Below, one piece after another: positions 1 through 5,623 of a stretch of DNA of 6,249 nucleotides (position 1 is its first letter; every line of letters begins with the position of its first letter). This stretch comes from an uncultured Clostridia bacterium (lineage in GTDB: Bacteria > Bacillota > Clostridia > Oscillospirales > Ruminococcaceae). Where the stretch lies: assembly GCA_938014855.1 (NCBI GenBank), contig CALLQM010000108.1:1-6249 (forward strand), in the 5' to 3' direction. Below the pieces are notes generated by a model. That model was given only the letters and a program-made list of their open reading frames with translations, was not told where the DNA came from and searched no databases. The translations under genes and the position numbers were made by a program.

Positions 1-460
1 GTTTACAATTTTCATCATGGCATTTAACAGCCAAATGATTCCGGCTATATTGCATTATGGAGAAGAATTTATTAGAAATGTATCTCCCCTGGACAAGGCT
101 GCGCTGTTAATGTTTCTATTAAGATTATGTTTAACCGGACTGCTGAGCAGCACTTGTACCATTTTAATGATCTATACTTCGATATCGGTCGGTCATTTGT
201 TTGGCAAACACCGTATTTTAGCTTCCTTTGGCGCTTTTTTAGGGATCAGTTTTATTATGCAAAGTGCGACTTCCCTATTTTTTGTATCGTTTATGAATCC
301 CATAATTAATAAATTAGAAGCCGTTGAATCAACTTTTACTGAGTTTACAGATATAATGGGAACTCTTTTTCAAGCAAGCGATATCATTAATCTCATTTTA
401 AGCATCGTATTCTTTATTCTAACCAGCTTTATTCTACAAAGAAAATTAAATTTGGAATAG
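1..460 (+). CDS. ABC-2-type transporter permease, C-terminal part (5' end outside the window)
   Basis: The reading frame is open from base 2 with no stop before the left edge, so this is the last ~152 residues of a longer protein. The ATG at 17 is probably internal, because no ribosome binding site is visible before it. The fragment has at least three hydrophobic stretches: one around the 'LLSSTCTILMIYTSISVG' segment, one around 'FGAFLGISFIMQSATSLFF', and a last one ending in 'ILQRKLNLE'. The pattern of a small-residue helix, a 'G.LF.KHR.L.SF' loop, and a C-terminal helix closed by 'RKLNLE' resembles the ends of ABC-2 family permeases, which form the membrane part of an export ABC transporter. 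The substrate cannot be told, and the ATPase partner would lie upstream outside the window. A hairpin follows 15 bases after the stop, so this is the last gene of its unit. The family call rests on pattern recognition of a fragment. Confidence 0.65.
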   Translation, partial: FTIFIMAFNSQMIPAILHYGEEFIRNVSPLDKAALLMFLLRLCLTGLLSSTCTILMIYTSISVGHLFGKHRILASFGAFLGISFIMQSATSLFFVSFMNPIINKLEAVESTFTEFTDIMGTLFQASDIINLILSIVFFILTSFILQRKLNLE

Positions 461-475
461 CGCCATTTATACAAA

Positions 476-509
476 AAACCGGATGGATTGTTGACAATCC
501 ATCCGGTTT
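476..509 (+). terminator. Hairpin terminator after the ABC permease gene
   Basis: A perfect 15-bp inverted repeat (476-490 with 495-509, arm AAACCGGATGGATTG) closes on a TTGA loop. The T tract on the + side is imperfect (TTTATGTTAT), while a run of six A lies on the 5' side. It should end transcription of the permease gene, although the weak T tract leaves its efficiency uncertain. The loop and right arm also contain the -35 box and part of the spacer of the next promoter. Confidence 0.75.
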
Positions 510-519
510 ATGTTATACT
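491..519 (+). promoter_or_regulatory. Sigma-A-type promoter of the DUF6323/DUF6179 unit
   Basis: TTGACA at 491-496 is followed by exactly 17 bases and TATACT at 514-519, with an extended -10 TG at 511-512. The -35 box is perfect and the -10 box matches 5 of 6. The expected start of transcription is near 526, giving a leader of about 145 nt before the ATG at 671. The -35 box begins inside the loop of the upstream terminator hairpin. A 7-base direct repeat, GTTATAC, occurs at 512-518 (overlapping the -10) and again at 532-538. Confidence 0.7.
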
Positions 520-670
520 TCGGGTTACGCGGTTATACGATTTATCAAATCTCATAACTACCTAAAAATAGCATAACACACTTTTATTGTTTTGTCAAGC
601 CCCATCAAACACCTGCTTGCTTTCTTTAAAAGAGTTTGGATGGTGTAATTCCGATAAAGGAGATTTCAAG

Positions 671-1234
671 ATGAGCAATCTACTCTCTTTGTTCCATAGC
701 CAAAACAATCTTGCAGATCAAAAAAGCATGGACAAACTGTTGCAAACAAATGATCTTTCTAGCCAATACGGACTACGACTGACGTCAGAGGATGCATTGG
801 AATTAGTACAAGCACGAAACGAAACACTGCAGGGATATGGACGCTTAGAATTTGGTAAAGGTGTTTTGGAACAGCTTGTACTCGCATTTTGTGATTCTCC
901 TTACCTAAATGAAGAAACATACGCAGATAGTCTCCTATCTTTTTTGGAGTTGTTTTACCAAACCAAAAACGAATCCATGGAACGCATGCCGGATGATTTG
1001 GTTATTAAGCGAATGAAAGAAGCGTTTAATGGTTCTTGCGAAGGATCATTAAAACGACTTACAATTGTAATGGACACAATCGCTTATAATATTCGTGTTT
1101 ACGGCAGTGAAGTTGCTCCGGAAGAAGAAAAATCATCTTGTACTCATCAACAACACGATACCGAGGAAGACGACGAAGAGTACACAAATTATGAGGGTGA
1201 GGAGGATGAAAATTGGAGAACCGTGAAATTTTAA
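671..1234 (+). CDS. DUF6323-like protein of unknown function with an acidic C-terminal tail
   Basis: This encodes 187 residues. The start is ATG 671, preceded by AAAGGAG (656-662) at 8 bases. A longer frame from TTG 587 has no ribosome binding site. No signal peptide or membrane segment is visible, so it is probably cytoplasmic. The core (residues ~1-145) has a 'SxxYGLxLT' segment (30-38), 'GRLEFGKG' (57-64) and 'FCDSPYL' (73-79). I recognise these from the uncharacterised Firmicutes family DUF6323, recalled without a search. Residues ~151-182 form a hydrophilic tail with 15 Asp/Glu in 32 positions, which looks like an add-on to the family core. The gene overlaps the next one by 22 bases, and the codons of the acidic tail also provide that gene's ribosome binding site. 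The two proteins are therefore probably made together and may work together. The function is unknown. Confidence 0.75.
   Translation: MSNLLSLFHSQNNLADQKSMDKLLQTNDLSSQYGLRLTSEDALELVQARNETLQGYGRLEFGKGVLEQLVLAFCDSPYLNEETYADSLLSFLELFYQTKNESMERMPDDLVIKRMKEAFNGSCEGSLKRLTIVMDTIAYNIRVYGSEVAPEEEKSSCTHQQHDTEEDDEEYTNYEGEEDENWRTVKF
1198..1205 (+). promoter_or_regulatory. Ribosome binding site that fixes the TTG start of the DUF6179-like gene
   Basis: TGAGGAGG lies inside the end of the upstream gene, 7 bases before TTG 1213. An in-frame TGA at 1207-1209 rules out any earlier start for the downstream gene. This strong site and its spacing therefore support TTG as the initiation codon and point to translational coupling. 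Confidence 0.75.
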
Positions 1235-2562
1235 AGCGGCCGGCCATCAACCCAGCATCGATTGACAACAGACAATTTACTTTTTCCTTACTCAATGAGA
1301 TGATTCGCACTGGATTGGCTGATCAAACATTTTTAGATTTTTTTCAAACACAGCTTTTATCTGTTCTACATGACCAGTTAAACGAAATCACCAGCGGTGA
1401 AAGCAGTTCTGTTCCGGCTGAACTGGCCGACGAACTAATGGACGGAATTGGATATTGTATTGACCAAGCGCTGAAAGCAAAGCCTACTCTGGAGGAAAGT
1501 GCCCAGTTACTGATGCAGCTATCGGCCGCAGAGCTTTATAACATTGGAAAAGAACAGTTAAATAAGATTGCAAAATCTTGTGTCGCACTGCTGTCACGTG
1601 TTCAGGCAACACGTCTCAAAACGATCAATCGTGCTTATCAATTGGTTTTGGACAGCACCTATCCAACTTTTTTACACGACTGGAAAGCAACCACTTTCCC
1701 CCATGATTTTGAAGTAATTACGGAATACCCTTTGGCAGTTCAGCCAAGTGAAAGCGGTATTTTAGGAATATATGTACAATTATCAGCATTAGCACTAGAA
1801 AACCGTTTTTGTGCAAGGTATTCATCTGATTCAATTGATTCCCTTTTGATGGGATATGCACATGCACACCGTGTAAGTCCCACAGATGCCTATGTCAATT
1901 TGTTTACAATCACTCTGCAAAATTTGTTACTCAATAAGCTAATGGGACGGGATTGCTTAGAGCTAACAGAGGATGATTGCATACAGGTGGAAGCCATGCT
2001 TTCCTCTCTTGAGCCAAAGCAGCGCACACAACTGGTCATGCATACCACGGAACTGTTTTTAAAAGATGCGGACTTTGCATATCCCAAACTTGAAACTTAT
2101 ATTCGCAGTGCGGCAATGTCGTTTACAAAATTAATAAATGCCGCCAATGGATATTTATGCGAACTTTGCGTCGTAACTCCTGCTGCCCAAACACTGATCC
2201 ATACAGACGGAGAGCGATTGGATAATGATGCGTTTGCATTGGTAGCCGAAGAAGTAATGTTAGCGGAAACAGCACAGGAAAAGATTCACATACTTCGCAG
2301 TGAATTACGCAGTTTGGCAGATCTGACCGATTTGCTTGCATCCGGTTCCATTTTTGAAGATGAATTTGAGCAATTATACACTTTGATGAATCCCATTACG
2401 CTTGCACTTTTACTTTCTGTCTCACCTGTCACAATTTCGGGACAGACATTTTCGATACAAAGCGATGTGGAATGGCAAACGGCTCTCATTAACTATCTAA
2501 ATCGGCTGGAATCAGAGCCAAGAAAGAACACCCTTGCGCTCTATTATTCCGCGGTCGGGTAA
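1213..2562 (+). CDS. DUF6179-like protein of unknown function
   Basis: This encodes 449 residues, starting at TTG 1213 and overlapping the upstream gene by 22 bases. The protein opens 'MENREILKRP', has 'GESSSV' at residues 62-67, and later segments such as 'EYPLAV', 'ALENRFCARY', 'NGYLCELCV' and a C-terminal 'NPITLALLL'. This matches my memory of DUF6179, a family often found beside DUF6323 in Clostridia, though no search was run. It appears soluble and mostly alpha-helical. I see no signal peptide, clear membrane segment, nucleotide-binding loop, metal-binding cluster or recognisable catalytic motif. It is the last gene of the unit, with a strong terminator 4 bases after the stop. With its partner it forms a self-contained two-gene transcription unit, which suggests a joint complex or process. 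No function can be given from sequence alone. Confidence 0.75.
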   Translation: MENREILKRPAINPASIDNRQFTFSLLNEMIRTGLADQTFLDFFQTQLLSVLHDQLNEITSGESSSVPAELADELMDGIGYCIDQALKAKPTLEESAQLLMQLSAAELYNIGKEQLNKIAKSCVALLSRVQATRLKTINRAYQLVLDSTYPTFLHDWKATTFPHDFEVITEYPLAVQPSESGILGIYVQLSALALENRFCARYSSDSIDSLLMGYAHAHRVSPTDAYVNLFTITLQNLLLNKLMGRDCLELTEDDCIQVEAMLSSLEPKQRTQLVMHTTELFLKDADFAYPKLETYIRSAAMSFTKLINAANGYLCELCVVTPAAQTLIHTDGERLDNDAFALVAEEVMLAETAQEKIHILRSELRSLADLTDLLASGSIFEDEFEQLYTLMNPITLALLLSVSPVTISGQTFSIQSDVEWQTALINYLNRLESEPRKNTLALYYSAVG

Positions 2563-2566
2563 TCAT

Positions 2567-2604
2567 AAAAGCAGAAAGGGACGAACCGTCCCTTTCTGCT
2601 TTTT
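2567..2604. terminator. Bidirectional terminator between the convergent DUF6179-like and HAD genes
   Basis: A perfect 17-bp inverted repeat (2567-2583 with 2587-2603, arm AAAAGCAGAAAGGGACG) closes on a 3-base loop. T runs follow on the + side, and the matching A run gives a U tract for the opposite strand. It sits between a + stop at 2562 and a - stop at 2623, so it can serve both genes. Confidence 0.9.
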
Positions 2605-2622
2605 GCTTGGTTCAACATTCCA

Positions 2623-3450
2623 CTATAAAATGAATTGATTAATTGCTTCCGCTACCGCACTCTCGTTATTCGTTGCATGAGTAGTATATCGGGCGGTTTT
2701 TCGAATGAGATCCCCTGCATTTGCCGGTGCAATTGAACACCCCGCAAATTCTAACATTTCCACATCGTTTCCGCCATCGCCCATAGCCATGGTTTCCTCA
2801 GGTGAAACGCCCAACAACTCACAAAGGTATGCCAGTGCTTTTGCTTTTGTAGTTGCTTCGCTGTTGATTTCAATATTGTGTTCGACGGATGAAGTCAAAG
2901 ATATACCACTGATTTGGTTTAACCGAAAGCGAATTTCCTCCTGAACGTCCACAGGCAAAAATGGCAGATTGATTTTTTCTAAGGTTACACCTTCTGTTTG
3001 AATATGACAGCGCAAATCATCCACCATTTTTCGTCCGTGCGCCAACATAGCACACCGCCATGGCGGTACGGGAAACTGTTCCACCATGTGGGCTTTTTTG
3101 AATTCCGTATAGCATTCTCCATTACAATATGCTTCCTTATAAATGTCCAACCCATCCAATGCATCCATTACCTGCAAGGCTGTTTTGAGCGGGATTAAGT
3201 TAGAATAAAGCGTTTTGTTATTCACAATGTCAGTAAGTACAGCCCCGTTTGAAGTAATTAAGTAACGCTGCCCGGGAATCGCTGACATTTGCTCCGGGAC
3301 TCTGCCTTTTACCCTTCCCGTCGCAGTTAAAACATTCACGCCTTTAGCGATTGCCTTTTCAATAGCGGCACGATTTTCATCACTGATAGTGGCATGGTCA
3401 TCGCAAAGCGCGGTACCATCCATATCAATTGCAAGCAGTTTGATTTTCAT
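2623..3450 (-). CDS. Cof-type HAD-superfamily phosphatase (HAD-IIB)
   Basis: This encodes 275 residues and is a cytoplasmic Mg-dependent phosphohydrolase of the Cof/YidA type. Such enzymes usually act on sugar phosphates or related small phosphorylated metabolites, but the exact substrate cannot be read from sequence. All four HAD motifs are present: I, DMDGT with nucleophile D9 and D11; II, 'TATGR' at 42-46; III, K202 in 'EATTKAKAL'; IV, 'GDGGND' at 224-229. The large insert between motifs II and III is the C2B-type cap, and the length is normal for the family. I chose ATG 3450 because GGAG lies 7 bases upstream of it, because the protein then begins right at the family's N-terminal 'KLLAIDMDGT' strand, and because a good -10 box lies only ~55 bases upstream. 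The frame stays open to 3540, but that extension is not hydrolase-like. It is transcribed singly, divergent from the rlmA-like gene. Confidence 0.92.
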   Translation of the reverse strand: MKIKLLAIDMDGTALCDDHATISDENRAAIEKAIAKGVNVLTATGRVKGRVPEQMSAIPGQRYLITSNGAVLTDIVNNKTLYSNLIPLKTALQVMDALDGLDIYKEAYCNGECYTEFKKAHMVEQFPVPPWRCAMLAHGRKMVDDLRCHIQTEGVTLEKINLPFLPVDVQEEIRFRLNQISGISLTSSVEHNIEINSEATTKAKALAYLCELLGVSPEETMAMGDGGNDVEMLEFAGCSIAPANAGDLIRKTARYTTHATNNESAVAEAINQFIL

Positions 3451-3504
3451 GCACTCTCTCCAATTTTTCCATTTTCTATTATTTGACTTAATTCGACAAT
3501 TAAC

Positions 3505-3533
3505 ATTATACACTTTTTTGTGAAAGATCGAAA
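3505..3533 (-). promoter_or_regulatory. Promoter of the HAD phosphatase gene
   Basis: On the minus strand a perfect TATAAT (3505-3510) follows a weak -35, TTTCGA (3528-3533), at 17 bases. The predicted start of transcription is about 48 bases upstream of ATG 3450. The perfect -10 makes this credible, but the -35 matches only 3 of 6. Confidence 0.5.
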
Positions 3534-3543
3534 GCCCCACAAA

Positions 3544-3572
3544 TTGCGCTTCCTTTTTGTTTCTGATACAAT
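3544..3572 (+). promoter_or_regulatory. Promoter of the rlmA-like/PPTase operon
   Basis: An extended -10 (TG at 3564-3565, then TACAAT at 3567-3572) is preceded at 17 bases by TTGCGC (3544-3549). The -35 matches only 3 of 6, but the extended -10 can compensate. The predicted start near 3579 gives a leader of about 50 bases. It is divergent from the HAD promoter, with the two -10 boxes about 57 bases apart. Confidence 0.5.
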
Positions 3573-3629
3573 AAGAGCGATTGATTTGCGTTTCACAATT
3601 ATTATTTTAAAATTAACGGAGGCATTTTC

Positions 3630-4445
3630 ATGTTTATCTGTCCCGTATGCCATGGTATCCTTACAAAATCTGACAAGGCAATGCAGTGCAAAAAAGGGCA
3701 TTGTTTTGATCTAGCCGCACAAGGTTATGTCCATCTGCTGTCCTCAAATAAAATGCATAGTAAATCCCCGGGCGATAATGCAGAAATGGTAAACGGCCGA
3801 ACACGATTCTTAGACAGCGGTAATTATCAAACGCTGTCGGACGCTCTAAATCGTACCATTTGTGCGCTGGCAGGAAATTTTCCTCGAATTTTGGACGCCG
3901 GATGCGGTGAAGGATACTATGCCGCTCGTCTTTTTGCCGCGCTAAAAGAAGAAGGGAAAGTGCCGGAATTAGCCGGTATTGATATTTCTAAACGTGCGGT
4001 ACGCCATGCCGCCGGCCGTTTGCACGATTGTCAGTTTGCAGTGGCCAGCTTATTTGAACTTCCACTGGCAGATCAAACCGTGGATATTTGCTATAATGTC
4101 TTTTCCCCAATTTGCGCACCGGAATTTGCAAGAGTACTAATTCCAGGCGGACATTTTGTTGCTGTCTACCCTGCGGCGCGCCATCTTTTTGGTTTAAAAA
4201 AAGTTCTTTATGATGCTCCTTATAAAAATGAAGAAAAAATATTTGAATTAGACGGGTTTAAAATTGTAAACCAAAAAAGATTGTCTTATTACTTTACGCT
4301 CAATTCCAATGAATTGATTGAGAGCTTGTTTATGATGACACCATATTATTACAAGACACCCATCGACGGAGCCAAACGTCTAGCATCGTGTGAAAAGCTG
4401 ACTACCGAAGCGGATTTTTGGATTATCACATATAGGAGATCGTAA
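3630..4445 (+). CDS. rlmA: RlmA-type 23S rRNA (guanine-N1)-methyltransferase
   Basis: This encodes 271 residues. The enzyme family transfers a methyl group from S-adenosylmethionine to N1 of a guanine in helix 35 of 23S rRNA (G745 for RlmA-I, G748 for RlmA-II/TlrB). The sequence shows an N-terminal zinc site C4, C7, C20 and H24 in the typical CPxC...C...H arrangement, followed by 'FDLAAQGYVHLL' and 'GDNAEMVNGRTRFLD' (48-62), characteristic of RlmA. The Rossmann methyltransferase domain then has motif I 'LDAGCGEGYY' (88-97) and acidic residue D118 in 'GIDIS' at the end of the second strand. The length fits the family. The start is supported by CGGAGG (3617-3622) 7 bases upstream. The downstream PPTase gene begins 2 bases after the stop, and its ribosome binding site lies inside this gene, so the two are co-transcribed. 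Whether it modifies position 745 or 748, and whether it affects macrolide response, cannot be told here. Confidence 0.85.
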   Translation: MFICPVCHGILTKSDKAMQCKKGHCFDLAAQGYVHLLSSNKMHSKSPGDNAEMVNGRTRFLDSGNYQTLSDALNRTICALAGNFPRILDAGCGEGYYAARLFAALKEEGKVPELAGIDISKRAVRHAAGRLHDCQFAVASLFELPLADQTVDICYNVFSPICAPEFARVLIPGGHFVAVYPAARHLFGLKKVLYDAPYKNEEKIFELDGFKIVNQKRLSYYFTLNSNELIESLFMMTPYYYKTPIDGAKRLASCEKLTTEADFWIITYRRS

Positions 4446-4447
4446 AC

Positions 4448-4942
4448 ATGAACCGCGTATACTTTATGAGAACAGAAATGGCCGATCGTTCCGCCGCCGC
4501 ATTGAAATTACTGCAATCCATAATCGGACCAATCCCAAAAGTTGAACGGGGAAAACATGGTAAACCCTATTTTCCTGACCATCCAGACTTACAGTTCAGC
4601 ATCTCGCATACAGTGGGCGCAGTGGCATGCGCTGTATCGGATCGTCCATGTGGTATAGATATTGAATCGGTTCAACGTTCTGTAAATAGCAGGATTGCCA
4701 AACGGTTTTATACGAAACGGGAAATTGCATATGCAACGAATTCTATGCATTTCTTAGAGGTATGGACACGCAAAGAAGCGCTTATTAAACGTTTCGGCGG
4801 GATCGTTCAGCCTATGCGAAAAATGGAAACCGTCGGGAGTCCTGAAATTCAAACTCAAATTTATGATGGTTATCTTGTTTCTTTTTGTTCTGAAAATCCA
4901 AAATTTAAGATTACGAATGTAAACGAACAAGAAATATTGTAA
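4448..4942 (+). CDS. 4'-phosphopantetheinyl transferase (Sfp-like superfamily), compact
   Basis: This encodes 164 residues. It should transfer the phosphopantetheine arm of coenzyme A to a serine of a carrier protein, converting apo-ACP or peptidyl-carrier protein to its active form in the cytoplasm. Family motifs are in order: 'GKPYF' (38-42), 'FSISHT' (50-55), 'GIDIE' (69-73, with D71 and E73 as probable Mg ligands), and 'WTRKEALIK' (106-114, with E110 and K114 conserved). It is shorter than Sfp (about 224 residues) and longer than AcpS (about 120), so it is a trimmed Sfp-like form. No carrier-protein, polyketide or nonribosomal peptide gene lies nearby, so the target is unknown and could be the fatty-acid ACP. 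The ribosome binding site AGGAGA (4434-4439) is 8 bases before ATG and inside the methyltransferase gene. The stop codon is inside the BirA-like operator of bioY, and no terminator follows. Confidence 0.87.
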   Translation: MNRVYFMRTEMADRSAAALKLLQSIIGPIPKVERGKHGKPYFPDHPDLQFSISHTVGAVACAVSDRPCGIDIESVQRSVNSRIAKRFYTKREIAYATNSMHFLEVWTRKEALIKRFGGIVQPMRKMETVGSPEIQTQIYDGYLVSFCSENPKFKITNVNEQEIL

Positions 4943-4968
4943 ACTATTTTTAATTTATGGTTGACAAT
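4936..4968. promoter_or_regulatory. BirA-type biotin operator upstream of bioY
   Basis: Half-sites TTGTAAACT (4937-4945) and GGTTGACAA (4959-4967) are separated by 13 bases, with an A/T pair extending the symmetry outward at 4936 and 4968. The right half, reverse-complemented, is TTGTCAACC, so the arms agree at 7 of 9 positions. The arms and overall spacing resemble the biotin repressor sites known from E. coli (TTGTAAACC...GGTTTACAA) and Bacillus (TTGTTAACC...GGTTAACAA), recalled rather than searched. The right half covers the -35 TTGACA of the bioY promoter, so BirA loaded with biotinyl-AMP would block RNA polymerase. The left half overlaps the PPTase stop codon. It requires a host BirA with an N-terminal DNA-binding domain, which this window does not show. 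Confidence 0.75.
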
Positions 4969-4989
4969 TCGTTTTTTATTTCGTATAAT
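4961..4989 (+). promoter_or_regulatory. Perfect-consensus promoter of bioY
   Basis: TTGACA (4961-4966), a 17-base spacer and TATAAT (4984-4989) match the sigma-A consensus at all 12 positions. The expected start of transcription is near 4996, about 31 bases before the bioY ATG. A promoter this strong is expected to need repression, which fits the operator-like sequences over its -35 and start region. Confidence 0.88.
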
Positions 4990-5011
4990 TCATAACAGAA
5001 ATTGTTATGAA
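4989..5011. promoter_or_regulatory. Perfect palindrome over the bioY transcription start, candidate second operator
   Basis: The 9-base arms TTCATAACA (4989-4997) and TGTTATGAA (5003-5011) are perfectly complementary, with the 5-base spacer GAAAT. The element begins at the last base of the -10 and spans the predicted +1. Transcripts starting near 4996 would lack nearly all of the left arm, so a DNA-level operator is more likely than an RNA hairpin. It does not match the BirA half-site orientation, and I do not recognise its regulator. Confidence 0.55.
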
Positions 5012-5026
5012 ACGGATGGATGAACG

Positions 5027-5581
5027 ATGGAATCTACTCAAAGTGCAAAAACGCATTCTTTAACTTTTATTGGATTACTTACCGCCATGATGTGCGTACT
5101 GGCACCCTTTTCCGCGCCGATCCCCTTTTCGCCTGTTCCTATTTCTTTAGCAAGTCTTGTAATTTATTTTTGCGCAATTATTGGTGGCTGGAAACGCGCA
5201 GCCATCAGTGTTACAGTGTATCTTTTGCTGGGAAGTATCGGCGTACCGGTATTTGCAGGATGGACAGCTGGATTTCAGAAATTTGTAGGTCCTACCGGAG
5301 GATATCTAATTGGTTATTTATTTATTGCGGTTATCGTCGGCTATTTTGCAGACAAATTTGAAGGAAAACGATTGCTTTGCTTACTTGGTCTCGTTACAGG
5401 AACGGTAGTATGCTACCTTTTCGGCACAATTTGGCTTGCCACACTTATGGAATTAAGCTTTAAGGAAGCTCTCTTTTTAGGTGTTATCCCCTATTTGCCC
5501 GGTGATGCAATTAAAATTGCTTTTGCTTTGCTTTGCGCAATTCCATTACGCAAACGCTTAAAAAGTTCCGGTAATCTTTAA
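5027..5581 (+). CDS. bioY: BioY, biotin-specific S component of an ECF transporter
   Basis: This encodes 184 residues. BioY is a membrane protein that binds biotin and, usually with the shared energizing module EcfA/EcfA'/EcfT, carries it into the cell. That module is not encoded here. The sequence has a short polar N terminus, then about six hydrophobic segments. Family hallmarks are 'PFSPVPISL' (33-41), 'GSIGVPVFAG' (69-78) and 'GPTGGYLIGY' (88-97), and the length is normal for the family. ATG 5027 follows a modest ribosome binding site (GGATGG, 5014-5019) at 7 bases. ATG 5020 is in another frame and gives only a shadow. The gene has its own perfect promoter with a BirA-like operator, which independently supports the biotin assignment. 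No biotin biosynthesis gene is adjacent, so it may serve a biotin scavenger, though the rest of the genome is unseen. Confidence 0.95.
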   Translation: MESTQSAKTHSLTFIGLLTAMMCVLAPFSAPIPFSPVPISLASLVIYFCAIIGGWKRAAISVTVYLLLGSIGVPVFAGWTAGFQKFVGPTGGYLIGYLFIAVIVGYFADKFEGKRLLCLLGLVTGTVVCYLFGTIWLATLMELSFKEALFLGVIPYLPGDAIKIAFALLCAIPLRKRLKSSGNL

Positions 5582-5584
5582 GTT

Positions 5585-5623
5585 AAAAATCCCTTGCCGC
5601 TTTAAATGCGGCAAGGGATTTTT
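5585..5623. terminator. Bidirectional terminator between bioY and the TspO-like gene
   Basis: A perfect 16-bp inverted repeat (5585-5600 with 5608-5623, arm AAAAATCCCTTGCCGC) has a 7-base loop. A T run follows on the + side, and the A run gives a U tract on the other strand. It begins 4 bases after the bioY stop and reaches the stop codon of the convergent gene, so it serves both. Confidence 0.92.

Noticed and set aside
489..497. TGTTGACAA in the permease terminator, similar to the right half of the bioY BirA-like site
   Set aside because: There is no left half-site at the required distance. The sequence is explained by the hairpin loop and the -35 box.
592..620. TTGTCA as a possible second -35 in the DUF pair leader
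   Set aside because: No -10-like sequence is present at 16-18 bases downstream (GCTTGC region).
587..670. Longer form of the DUF6323-like protein starting at TTG 587
   Set aside because: There is no ribosome binding site before 587, whereas ATG 671 has AAAGGAG at ideal spacing. The extra 28 residues do not look like part of the family.
1059..1310. Minus-strand open frame opposite the DUF6323/DUF6179 junction
   Set aside because: It has no minus-strand ribosome binding site or promoter and no recognisable protein. It lies wholly antisense to two well-supported genes.
3451..3540. N-terminal extension of the HAD phosphatase to 3540
   Set aside because: The extension would start upstream of a good -10 box, lacks HAD-like sequence, and ATG 3450 has its own ribosome binding site right before the conserved first strand.
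4264..4272. TTGTAAACC, a perfect single BirA-type half-site inside the methyltransferase gene
   Set aside because: No partner half lies 13-16 bases downstream and it is within coding sequence, so it is probably chance.
5020..5361. Overlapping 113-codon frame starting at ATG 5020
   Set aside because: It is a +1/+2 shadow of bioY with no family resemblance. The bioY frame carries all conserved motifs.
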